A DNA stretch of 6,951 nucleotides from Acidobacteriota bacterium. GTDB lineage: Bacteria > Acidobacteriota > Vicinamibacteria > Vicinamibacterales > Fen-181. The number at the start of each line of letters is the position of its first letter. Position 1 is the first letter of the stretch. The stretch spans positions 1 to 6,951 of the forward strand of contig PMKG01000217.1 of the NCBI GenBank assembly GCA_003157675.1, written 5' to 3'. Positions 1 through 6,200 of the stretch are shown here, in pieces. The position numbers were made by a program, and so were the translations under genes. The notes under the pieces are model-generated. The model was not told the DNA's origin. It saw only the letters and a list, made by a program, of their open reading frames with translations, and made no database searches.

Positions 1-1689
1 CAGCCCCAGGCTGGCATTGGGCGACGTGCCGGCGCCCAGGGTGGCTGGCGACGGTTTCATGTCGGGCCAGACCTCTTCGAAGCCGGCGATTTCCGACTCG
101 CCCGTGGAGTACGGCTTCTGGAAGACGTGGCCCGGGGGGTAGATCGTGATCGACGTCACCCGCGGGCGCAGGTTGCGCTGGAGGTAGGCCGCCGTCACCG
201 ACGTCAGGACCGGCGACCGGTCCTTGCCGATGAGCGTGGCCTGCCACTGGAGGTATCGGGCCTTCGGGCTCTGGACCTGCTGCCCGTTCGGGTTCCGATA
301 CGACTCGGACCACGGGCTCCAGGTCTCGTCCGGCGTCTGACTGTTGCCGGACCTGGTCCTGATCTCGATCTGAGTCCCCGGCGGCGTCGTGCCCTTCCAG
401 CTGATCGTGCCCCACGTCGAGACCGTCTGGGTGTCGCGGACCTCCGACTCGTAGGTGCCGCGTTCCGCATGGTCGGATGTCAGGCTGAGCAGCTTCCCGG
501 GGTTCGAGGTCACGCAGTAGACGTCACCCTTGGACGTGGTGAGCAGGCGTGTGATCTGCTGGGCGGGCGCCCGGCCCACCAGCGTGGCCTGCGGGGGATC
601 GCCCGCGACACGGAAGATCTTCCCCTTGTTGCCGGTGGCGACGAGCAGGCTGCCGTCGGCGGACAGGGCCACGTCGTAGGGCGTGTCGTCGGGCGACTCC
701 CACACCGTGTCCCAGAGGCCATCGGGCTGGATCCGGTAAATCGCGCCCTTGGCGCCGTGGGCGCCCGCCTTGGCGGCCCCCGACTTGGCCTCGGCGGCGG
801 CCGCGCCACTCGTGTCGATGACGGTGAACCCGATGATCTCGGCCGAGACCGACGCGACCGGCGCCGCGCGCGCGGGCTCGGCCGCCGGCGTGTCGGCACC
901 CCGTTCGTCGCCTCCAGCGCCCGCGGGCCGGGCCGCCACCGCCGTGGCGTAGATCACGCCCTTTCCGTCGACGTCGAGCGCGTGGATCTCGCGATACGCC
1001 GATTCGAGCAAAACGAACGCGTGCCCCTCCCGGTCGATTCGGAACACCCGGCCCGGCGACTCGGTGCCGGCCAGCAGATTCCCCGACGGGTCGAACGCCA
1101 GCGCCACGACGTTGGCGGCCTTGGTCTTGTAGAGGACACCGCCCTTGCCGTCCGGCGCGATCTTGTAGATGACGCCGCCATCGCCGGTGCCGGCGTACAC
1201 GGTGCCCGCCGCGTCCACGGCCAGCGCCCAGATGTACTTCGCCTCGGGCTTGAAGAACGGTTTCGCGGCGCCGTGGGCGTCCACCTTGTAGATCTGCCCG
1301 TCGGGCGAGGCCGCGACGTAGAGCCCGCCGTCCGGCGCGGGCGCCAGCGCGTGGATCTCGAGTTCGGTCGCGTCGTAGAAGGTCGACGCCTTGCCGTCGG
1401 CCGCGACACGGAAGACCTTTCCCTCATTGCCGCTGCCGATGAACAGCGAGCCGTCGGCCCCGGGGACCACGGTCCAGAGAAACGGGGCCGCGGAGTCGTA
1501 GACGAGCGTCGACTGCGGGCCGAGCGAGAGCTGGCCGTCCTTGTCGATCGACAGGTTCTCCACGTCGCCTTTGAGCAGGTCGGCCCGCGTGGCGACCTGC
1601 CAGAAGGTCGGCGACGAAGCCGAGGTGAGCGCGACCGCGGCGGCCGCCAGGAGCGCCGCGAAGGGCAGCGTGAGATTTCGGTGGGACAT
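1..1689 (-). CDS. Exported seven-bladed beta-propeller protein (NHL/SMP-30-like), C-terminus cut by window edge
   Basis: The frame is open from an ATG at 1689 to the left edge (563 codons, no stop), so the C-terminus is missing. Residues 1-24 look like a signal peptide (MSHRN, then an Ala/Leu-rich core), which supports this start; no Shine-Dalgarno is visible in the 26-nt gap after the upstream gene, so translation may be coupled. About seven repeats of 41-43 residues follow (roughly 70-405). Each has a strand like 'IHALAPAPDGGLYVA' and then a 'GKVFRVAADGK'-type strand (near residues 90, 132, 172, 213, 315, 357 and 399). An Ala/Gly-rich insert of about 60 residues (253-313) splits blades 5 and 6. 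Residues 405-505 look like a beta-sandwich (WGTISWKG, TWSPWSES), then a Pro-rich linker and the start of another beta-rich region. It should act outside the cytoplasm. No catalytic residues are recognisable and the ligand is unknown. The family call is by repeat pattern only. Confidence 0.85.
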   Translation of the reverse strand, partial: MSHRNLTLPFAALLAAAAVALTSASSPTFWQVATRADLLKGDVENLSIDKDGQLSLGPQSTLVYDSAAPFLWTVVPGADGSLFIGSGNEGKVFRVAADGKASTFYDATELEIHALAPAPDGGLYVAASPDGQIYKVDAHGAAKPFFKPEAKYIWALAVDAAGTVYAGTGDGGVIYKIAPDGKGGVLYKTKAANVVALAFDPSGNLLAGTESPGRVFRIDREGHAFVLLESAYREIHALDVDGKGVIYATAVAARPAGAGGDERGADTPAAEPARAAPVASVSAEIIGFTVIDTSGAAAAEAKSGAAKAGAHGAKGAIYRIQPDGLWDTVWESPDDTPYDVALSADGSLLVATGNKGKIFRVAGDPPQATLVGRAPAQQITRLLTTSKGDVYCVTSNPGKLLSLTSDHAERGTYESEVRDTQTVSTWGTISWKGTTPPGTQIEIRTRSGNSQTPDETWSPWSESYRNPNGQQVQSPKARYLQWQATLIGKDRSPVLTSVTAAYLQRNLRPRVTSITIYPPGHVFQKPYSTGESEIAGFEEVWPDMKPSPATLGAGTSPNASLGL

Positions 1690-1715
1690 CGGTTCGGATT
1701 GGAGAATCGGTCGTT

Positions 1716-3575
1716 TCACTGCACGGTGATAGTCAGCGTGCGCGAGCCCGAGACCGCGCATCCGATGGCCACCTCCCGCTCGAAGGATGCCGCGTTCCTG
1801 AGCGGCATGACGCTGCCGCCATTGCGGTCCGAGTCCATAATCGCCTGCACCGACGGCGGCAGCGACGGGAAGCTCTCGCCGTTGACCACCGACCCGGCAT
1901 CCTGCCGTAGCAGGCGGACGTATAAACGGTTGCTCTTCCGGCTCCTGTTGATGAGCCGGACCAGCTGATCGAGCGTCCTGACCTGGCCGGACTTGATGTC
2001 CCTGGCCTCTGCCTGCGCGAGCCGCGCGCCGTCGGACACCGAGATCGAAAGCTGACCCGACGCGCCGGCCGGGATGTCGATCGGCACGGTGCGCGTCATG
2101 TCCTCGCCGCGATAGGTGTGCAGCAGCATCTTGAGCCGCACGGTCGTGCCGGGACGGATCGTGGCGGCGTCGACCCAGACCCGCTCGAGCGTGGCCGTCT
2201 GCGGATGCTCGCTCGTCACGATGTGCAGGTCCAGGCCGTCGATCCGCGCCGGTTCCACGTCGTTCGCAAGAAGCAGCGTGCGCGGCGCCACGACGTAGGC
2301 CGCGGCGCCGACCGACGGCGAGTCGCCAGCGAACACGTCATCGAGCGCCACGTCGCCGTGGCCCCGGATCTTCATCGACCCGGTCACCGTGAACGTCCCG
2401 GCGCCGAAGTCCTTCTCGTAGGACGACAGCGTGTTGAGGACCGACACGTAGGTCAGCAACGGCGTGAACAACTGGTCGGTGACCACCTGAAACGTGAACG
2501 TCTTGCGCAGTCCCCGCTCGGTGTCGAGCGCCAGTCGGACGGGGACCATGTCGGGCCCCGGGCCGAGCGTGCCGGCGATGGCGGTCGCGCGGTCCTGCCT
2601 GAATGTCCCGATCGTTTCGCCCGTCATCGCGATCTTCAGCGACGACAGCAGGCTCGGCAGCAGCGCGTACACGTAGGCGCGCGTCATCGGGAATTCGGTC
2701 GTTCCCAGGTTGTAGAGCGGATGGCCGAACGCGTAGACCTGGCTGCCGTCGACCTCGGTGACCGTTCCGGTAGCCCCGATCACGAAGTCACCCGTGATCA
2801 CGTTCACGCCGACGGCGTCGCCCGGGCTGAGCCTGGGCAAGGCAGGCGCGCGCTGCCCGGCGGCCTGTCCGAGCGCCGACGCTGCGCCGTCGGGCGTGGG
2901 CACGAAGCCGGCGTCGCGCAGCACGCCCGTGAGACGGTCGCCGACCGCGCCGGAGAACCCGCCAAGGGCGAGCGGCGTGGCGATCGGACGCATCAGGACG
3001 CCGAGTTCGGCGGCCCGCTCGGCACCGACGCTGCCCAGGCCGTCGAACCGCACGTCGGCGGGGCTGTCGGCAAACGGGCGGGCGAAGCGCGAGAACGCCC
3101 CGCGGAGCGAGGCCAGGACGCGGTCCTGTGTCAACGGCAGCTCGAGCCTCGTCGCCGCGTCAGCCGGAGCGCGGCGCGGCTCCGGGCCGGCCGCCTGGAT
3201 CATCTCCTCGATCGGCGTGATGCCGGCCAGGGGCTCCGTCGGGAACTGTCCGAGAGAGAACGCCACGGCCCCGAGCAGCCGCCCGTCGACGTACACCGGG
3301 CTGCCGCTCATGCCGGCGATCACTCCCGTCTTCGCCAGCGGGCCTCCCTCGAGGCGGGCCAGCACCATGTCGCGCCGCGGCCCGTTGACGTTGCGGAGCA
3401 CGCCCAGGATGTGGACGGTGAATTCCTCGACCTTGTCGCCGTCGAACACCGTCCGGCCGACGCCGGTCATGCCCGGCCGAACCTCGTCGACCGACATGTA
3501 ACGTGGCGCGGCGGTCGGCCAGGCGACCAGCAGCAGCGCCGCGACGGCGAGCACACCAAGCGTCCGGGCGTTCAT
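1716..3575 (-). CDS. Exported SpoIVB-like (MEROPS S55) serine peptidase domain protein
   Basis: A complete 619-residue protein. The ATG at 3575 has GGGGAA (3587-3582) six bases upstream and opens a signal peptide (residues 1-23, hydrophobic core LGVLAVAALLLVAW). The S55 signature IAGMSGSPVYVDGRLLGAV lies at 86-104, with Ser90 as probable nucleophile by analogy with GDSGGP. The probable catalytic His285 is in YAFGHPLYNLG (281-291), inside a segment 'TGDFVIGATGTVTEVDG' typical of these proteins. A 'DEVRPGMTGVGRTVF' strand (30-44) precedes the Ser motif. Residues 390-520 are beta-rich and the C-terminus is positively charged around 540-550. SpoIVB of Bacillus subtilis cleaves SpoIVFA during sporulation, but no sporulation gene is nearby, so the substrate here is unknown; a periplasmic or surface role is likely. 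The Ser motif comes before the His motif, opposite to SpoIVB (see findings). It probably shares a transcript with the beta-propeller gene 26 bp downstream. Confidence 0.88.
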   Translation of the reverse strand: MNARTLGVLAVAALLLVAWPTAAPRYMSVDEVRPGMTGVGRTVFDGDKVEEFTVHILGVLRNVNGPRRDMVLARLEGGPLAKTGVIAGMSGSPVYVDGRLLGAVAFSLGQFPTEPLAGITPIEEMIQAAGPEPRRAPADAATRLELPLTQDRVLASLRGAFSRFARPFADSPADVRFDGLGSVGAERAAELGVLMRPIATPLALGGFSGAVGDRLTGVLRDAGFVPTPDGAASALGQAAGQRAPALPRLSPGDAVGVNVITGDFVIGATGTVTEVDGSQVYAFGHPLYNLGTTEFPMTRAYVYALLPSLLSSLKIAMTGETIGTFRQDRATAIAGTLGPGPDMVPVRLALDTERGLRKTFTFQVVTDQLFTPLLTYVSVLNTLSSYEKDFGAGTFTVTGSMKIRGHGDVALDDVFAGDSPSVGAAAYVVAPRTLLLANDVEPARIDGLDLHIVTSEHPQTATLERVWVDAATIRPGTTVRLKMLLHTYRGEDMTRTVPIDIPAGASGQLSISVSDGARLAQAEARDIKSGQVRTLDQLVRLINRSRKSNRLYVRLLRQDAGSVVNGESFPSLPPSVQAIMDSDRNGGSVMPLRNAASFEREVAIGCAVSGSRTLTITVQ

Positions 3576-3622
3576 GCACGATTCCCCAAATTGGCGACGG
3601 ACGTGAAAGCAGAGGCCCCATT

Positions 3623-3628
3623 ATTATA
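3623..3628 (-). promoter_or_regulatory. Candidate -10 element for the S55 peptidase/beta-propeller operon
   Basis: Read on the minus strand this is a perfect TATAAT, 47 bp before the peptidase ATG, in a short AT-rich island within otherwise GC-rich DNA. The -35 region is poor: the best candidate is TGTTCC with a 15-bp spacer, so sigma-70 use or activator dependence cannot be judged. The same island read on the plus strand gives TATTAT (3622-3627), which might serve the divergent hydrolase gene, but no matching -35 is visible there. Confidence 0.4.
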
Positions 3629-3718
3629 GACTCCGCACGACGCGGAACAGCCGGGCCGCTTGCCGGCCGGTCAATCCGACCCCGGTCGCTCTGACTCGCC
3701 ACATGACCGTGAGCGAGG

Positions 3719-3725
3719 AAAGGAG
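3719..3725 (+). promoter_or_regulatory. Ribosome binding site deciding the hydrolase start
   Basis: AAAGGAG ends four bases before the ATG at 3730. An in-frame ATG nine codons upstream (3703) has no purine-rich site before it and would put charged residues (MTVSEERSP) ahead of the signal peptide. The downstream ATG is therefore preferred. Confidence 0.75.
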
Positions 3726-3729
3726 TCCC

Positions 3730-4404
3730 ATGGTCAGTCCTTCATTCCGTCGTTCGCTCTTCGCTCTGCTGCTGACCACTGTCGCATTCGCCCCAGCCGC
3801 TCTGGCGCAGCAGGAGTTCCCGCCGCCGCAGGGCAAGGGCCACGTCGTCGTCCTCATCTCGGGAACCGCCGGCCCCAGGCACGACAGGGAATTCGCCCAG
3901 GCCATCGCCGCACTCGGCTACGACGTCGCGCTCTTCGACGGCAACAAGTTGGAAGGAAAAGGGCGCGAGGGGATCAGGTCCGCCATCGAGCAGGCGAAGC
4001 AGATGCCCCACGCCGCTCCCGGAAAGGTCGCGCTGATCGGTCTCTCTCTCGGCGGCGGACTCGCCCTCGCTTATGGCTCGCTGATGCCCGATGAAGTCGC
4101 GATCGATGTCGTCTGGTATCCGGCCACGGGTTTCTTTGCGAGGTTTCCCGGGTTCGCCAGGCGCATCAGGGTCCCGGTGTTGATGTTCGCCGGAGAGTCG
4201 GACACCTATCGCGACTGCTGCCTGATCTCGACGGCGCGCGCCATCGCCACGGCAGCGGACGCCGCAAAGGTGCCCTTCGAACTTGTCACCTATCCCGACA
4301 CCGGGCACGATTTCATCGTCGGTGGTAGCAACTACAATCCGAAGTTCTATAAAGACGCACTCGACCGTACCGCTGCTCGCTTGAAGTCTGTGTTCGCCGA
4401 GTGA
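3730..4404 (+). CDS. Exported dienelactone hydrolase-like alpha/beta hydrolase
   Basis: A 224-residue protein with a clear signal peptide: MVSPSFRRS, a hydrophobic core, and a likely cleavage site ALA|QQ after residue 26. The mature part has the single-domain alpha/beta-hydrolase layout. The opening strand is HVVVLISGTAG (38-48), the nucleophile elbow is IGLSLGGG with Ser106, the acid is Asp158 in FAGESDTYRD, and the base is His193 in YPDTGHDF. The GESD...TGHDF pairing and the small size fit the dienelactone hydrolase family, whose members hydrolyse lactones and esters; cytoplasmic forms usually have a Cys nucleophile, while Ser here points to general esterase-type chemistry. The substrate cannot be read from sequence. 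Cys163-Cys164 are adjacent near the active-site lid. It is transcribed divergently from the S55 peptidase gene and appears to be a single-gene unit; the next gene in the same direction has its own leader. Confidence 0.87.
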   Translation: MVSPSFRRSLFALLLTTVAFAPAALAQQEFPPPQGKGHVVVLISGTAGPRHDREFAQAIAALGYDVALFDGNKLEGKGREGIRSAIEQAKQMPHAAPGKVALIGLSLGGGLALAYGSLMPDEVAIDVVWYPATGFFARFPGFARRIRVPVLMFAGESDTYRDCCLISTARAIATAADAAKVPFELVTYPDTGHDFIVGGSNYNPKFYKDALDRTAARLKSVFAE

Positions 4405-4445
4405 TCGCCAGGGTTTCCTTGCTCGGATGATGGCAGGGTCGCTTC

Positions 4446-4464
4446 GTGCGCCGACCCGGCGCGC
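4446..4464 (+). terminator. Weak GC-rich hairpin after the hydrolase gene, possible terminator
   Basis: GTGCGCC / GGCGCGC can pair over 7 bp (one G-U) around a GACCC loop, 41 bp after the hydrolase stop codon. A competing pairing is GGGTCG (4436-4441) with CGACCC (4452-4457). There is no T-run after either, so this is not a standard intrinsic terminator. It could be a 3'-end stabiliser, a weak terminator, or chance in GC-rich DNA. Confidence 0.25.
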
Positions 4465-4472
4465 TGTCCCGG

Positions 4473-4502
4473 TTGACGACGGATCGATCGGTCTGGTAGT
4501 GT
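4473..4502 (+). promoter_or_regulatory. Candidate promoter of the aroDE-trpE operon
   Basis: TTGACG (4473-4478, five of six matches to the -35 consensus) is followed after 18 bp by TAGTGT (4497-4502). The latter matches the -10 consensus only at T1, A2 and T6. Transcription would start near 4509-4511, giving a short untranslated stretch of about 25 nt before the leader peptide ATG at 4536. Its position directly ahead of the attenuator supports it; the weak -10 limits confidence. Confidence 0.45.
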
Positions 4503-4535
4503 GAGGGCACGTGGGTTGAGACACGAGAAACGAAC

Positions 4536-4661
4536 ATGACGGGACGCCAGCACATGAGCCGGACCGCTGAACTTCTGACGGGCGCCGGCGCTGGTGTGTA
4601 CGGGACCTCGTATGGCAGCTGGTGGTGGTACTACCACTGCGAAGAGGAACCCGTGTCCTGA
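4536..4661 (+). CDS. trpL: Leader peptide of the aroDE-trpE operon (Trp/Tyr-rich, 41 codons)
   Basis: An ATG opens 41 codons ending in TGA (4659-4661). Residues 26-38 read YGSWWWYYHCEEE: three consecutive Trp codons (TGG at 4620-4628), two Tyr (TAC at 4629-4634), then His and Cys. Seven of twelve residues from 22 to 33 are aromatic. The frame has a stop (TAG, 4497) shortly upstream and no other start before 4536; a second in-frame ATG at 4554 is possible but lacks a ribosome site. The site before 4536 is also weak (GAGAAA at 4525-4530, five bases away). It lies between a candidate promoter and an intrinsic terminator, and overlaps hairpins able to switch that terminator, exactly as trp leader peptides do in enteric bacteria and rhizobia. 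The act of translation, not the peptide product, is the likely function. The symbol is by analogy. Confidence 0.85.
   Translation: MTGRQHMSRTAELLTGAGAGVYGTSYGSWWWYYHCEEEPVS
4600..4654 (+). promoter_or_regulatory. Attenuator 1:2 hairpin over the Trp/Tyr control codons
   Basis: A long interrupted hairpin can form. ACGGG (4600-4604) pairs with CCCGT (4650-4654), CCTC (4606-4609) with GAGG (4644-4647), GCAG (4615-4618) with CTGC (4637-4640), and TGGTGGT (4620-4626) with ACTACCA (4630-4636, one G-U) around a GGT loop. The Trp codons sit in the top stem. When formed it ties up GAGG of the antiterminator arm, which would leave the terminator free to fold. A ribosome stalled at the Trp codons would cover the ascending arm and open it. 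Pairings were found by eye; no energies were computed. Confidence 0.65.
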
Positions 4662-4695
4662 GCCGTCCGAGCTCGTGACTTTGGAGAGCCTCTTC
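4641..4695 (+). promoter_or_regulatory. Attenuator 2:3 antiterminator pairing
   Basis: GAAGAGG (4641-4647), right after the control codons, is fully complementary to CCTCTTC (4689-4695), the ascending arm of the terminator. The same GAAGAGG recurs at 4708-4714 as the terminator's descending arm, so the two copies compete for one partner. This is the mutually exclusive arrangement expected of an attenuator. The core is 7 bp with a 41-nt loop, so it probably needs stalled-ribosome timing to win over the terminator. The loop includes a palindrome CGAGCTCG (4668-4675) that may fold to shorten it. Confidence 0.65.
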
Positions 4696-4720
4696 AGCCA
4701 GATGGTTGAAGAGGCTTTTT
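4687..4720 (+). terminator. Intrinsic terminator of the attenuator (3:4 hairpin)
   Basis: AGCCTCTTCA (4687-4696) and TGAAGAGGCT (4707-4716) are perfect 10-bp complements. The stem extends inward by one G-U and two C-G pairs (4697-4699 with 4704-4706) to an AGAT tetraloop. A run of five T (4716-4720) follows, then GCG and four more T. It lies 25 nt after the leader stop codon and ends 7 bp before the aroDE ATG, so it can only act to stop transcription before the structural genes. Confidence 0.88.
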
Positions 4721-4727
4721 GCGTTTT

Positions 4728-6200
4728 ATGACCACACCTCGTCTCTGCGTGAGCGTGTCGGCGGACACTATGGAAGGGCTGCTGGCGGCGCGCGACCGCG
4801 CCGCCGCCCTCGCCGACCTGGTCGAACTCCGCCTCGACGGCGTCCGCGACGTCGACGTGCCGGCGACGCTCGCCGGTCGTCGAACGCCCGTGATCGTGAC
4901 GTGCCGGCCGCGGCGTGAAGGGGGCGCGTTCGACGGACCGGAGGACGGGCGACTGGCGATCCTCCTGGCCGCGGCGAGGTCGGGCGCTGAGTACATCGAC
5001 GTCGAATTCGACTCCGCTTTTGGTCCGCTCGTGGCCGAGCGCGGAGGGCGCGGCGTCGTCCTGTCGTCGCACGACGTCTCGGGTGTCCCGTCCGACCTCG
5101 CCGCGCGTTTCCGCGCAATGCGGGCGGTGGGCGCGGAGATCGTGAAGATCGCGGTCACGGCCCATTCGCTCGCTGACAACCTGCCGCTGCTGGCGCTCGG
5201 GCGCGAGGCGGCGCCCGCGCAGGCGGTGGCGCTCGTGGCCATGGGCACGCCGGGCCTGCCGAGCCGCGTGTGGGCGGCGAGATTCGGGTCGTGCTGGACC
5301 TACGCGGGCGACGGGATCGCGCCGGGGCAAGTATCCCCGGAGCGCATGGTCTCCGAGTTCCGGTTTCGGGCCATCACGGCCAAGACCCTCCTGTTCGGCG
5401 TGTTTGGCCAACCAGTCGTCCATTCCGTCTCCCCGGCCATCCACAATGCCGCCTTCGGCGCCACCCGGTTCGACGGCGCCTACCTTCCGCTCGAGGCTCA
5501 CGACGCCGCGGACGCGATGGCGTTCGCCGAGACGATCGGGCTCTCGGGCGCCAGCATCACCGCGCCCTTCAAGGTCGCGCTGCTCGCCGAGGCCGAGGAG
5601 GTCGACGAGAGCGCCCGGCTGTGCGGCGCGGCGAACACGCTGCGCCTCGACCGCGGCCGCCGCCAGGTTCGGAACACCGACATGGCCGGATTCCTCGCGC
5701 CGCTCGACGCTCGGGGCATCGTGCTCGTCAAGACGCGTGTGGCCGTGGTCGGCACCGGCGGAGCAGCGCGCGCCGTCGTCAGCGCGCTTGGCGGGCGTCA
5801 GGCGCGTGTCACCGTGTACGGGCGCCGTCAGACCGCGACCGATACGGTGGCGGCGCTGGCCGACGGAGGGACGGGCCGGGTGGGAACGCCGGCCGCGGGT
5901 TCCTGGGATCTGCTCGTCAACGCTACGCCCGTGGGCAGCTGGCCCGACACGGGGGCCAGCCCCGTGCCGCCGGCCGCCCTCGCCGGCGGGCGAGCGGTGT
6001 ACGACCTCGTCTACAAGCCGGTCGGGACGTCTCTGCTCGCGGCGGCCCGGGCCGCCGGATGCGTTGCGATCGGCGGCCTGGAGATGCTCGTCGCGCAGGC
6101 GGTCGAGCAGTTCGAGTGGTGGACCGGTCTCGCGGCGCCTCGCGAGGTGATGAGGGCGGCGGCTGAGGACCGTTCGGGTGAGAGGGCAGGTCCCGCATGA
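4728..6200 (+). CDS. aroDE: Bifunctional 3-dehydroquinate dehydratase (type I) / shikimate dehydrogenase
   Basis: A 490-residue fusion catalysing two successive cytoplasmic shikimate-pathway steps: dehydration of 3-dehydroquinate, then NADPH reduction of 3-dehydroshikimate to shikimate. The AroD part (about 1-215) has the type I residues Glu93 (YIDVEF), His115 (VLSSHD), Schiff-base Lys140 (IVKIAV), Arg180 (LPSRVW) and APGQ (198-201). The AroE part (about 220-480) has substrate-binding HSVSPAIHN (232-240), TAPFK with catalytic Lys282, NT (303-304), NTD with catalytic Asp318, a dinucleotide-binding VVGTGGAARA (340-349), VNATPVG (397-403) and GGLEMLVAQAVEQFEWWTG. The lengths match those of the separate enzymes, with almost no linker. 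The ATG at 4728 was chosen because the first beta-strand (RLCVSVS) begins five residues later. Its only upstream GAGG (4711-4714) is 13 nt away; an in-frame TTG at 4719 is 4 nt from it and cannot be excluded. The gene is controlled by the attenuator just upstream and overlaps trpE by 4 bp. Confidence 0.93.
   Translation: MTTPRLCVSVSADTMEGLLAARDRAAALADLVELRLDGVRDVDVPATLAGRRTPVIVTCRPRREGGAFDGPEDGRLAILLAAARSGAEYIDVEFDSAFGPLVAERGGRGVVLSSHDVSGVPSDLAARFRAMRAVGAEIVKIAVTAHSLADNLPLLALGREAAPAQAVALVAMGTPGLPSRVWAARFGSCWTYAGDGIAPGQVSPERMVSEFRFRAITAKTLLFGVFGQPVVHSVSPAIHNAAFGATRFDGAYLPLEAHDAADAMAFAETIGLSGASITAPFKVALLAEAEEVDESARLCGAANTLRLDRGRRQVRNTDMAGFLAPLDARGIVLVKTRVAVVGTGGAARAVVSALGGRQARVTVYGRRQTATDTVAALADGGTGRVGTPAAGSWDLLVNATPVGSWPDTGASPVPPAALAGGRAVYDLVYKPVGTSLLAAARAAGCVAIGGLEMLVAQAVEQFEWWTGLAAPREVMRAAAEDRSGERAGPA

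Noticed and set aside
127..1968. Long plus-strand open frame of over 600 codons, antisense to the propeller and peptidase genes
   Set aside because: Its product is extremely Arg/Gly/Asp-rich without any domain, and it lies opposite two well-supported genes. It is a frame shadow produced by high GC content.
2118..3629. Plus-strand open frame of about 500 codons opposite the S55 peptidase gene
   Set aside because: Arg/His/Glu-rich translation with no recognisable motif, while the minus strand encodes a protein with a signal peptide and S55 motifs.
4536..4661. Leader peptide as a RiPP precursor or small secreted peptide (Cys plus aromatic run)
   Set aside because: There is no maturation, export or immunity gene nearby, and no hydrophobic signal segment. 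The Trp codons, competing stems and terminator ahead of aroDE-trpE explain it fully as an attenuator leader.
4510..4727. T-box, TRAP-binding or riboswitch control of the operon instead of ribosome-mediated attenuation
   Set aside because: I see no T-box specifier/antiterminator consensus and no series of GAG/UAG repeats spaced for TRAP. The leader reading frame with Trp codons is the better explanation.
4347..5501. Minus-strand open frame of 384 codons across the leader and the AroD half
   Set aside because: It is antisense to the leader, the terminator and AroD catalytic motifs, and its translation is low-complexity and charged. It would also have to read through the attenuator hairpins.
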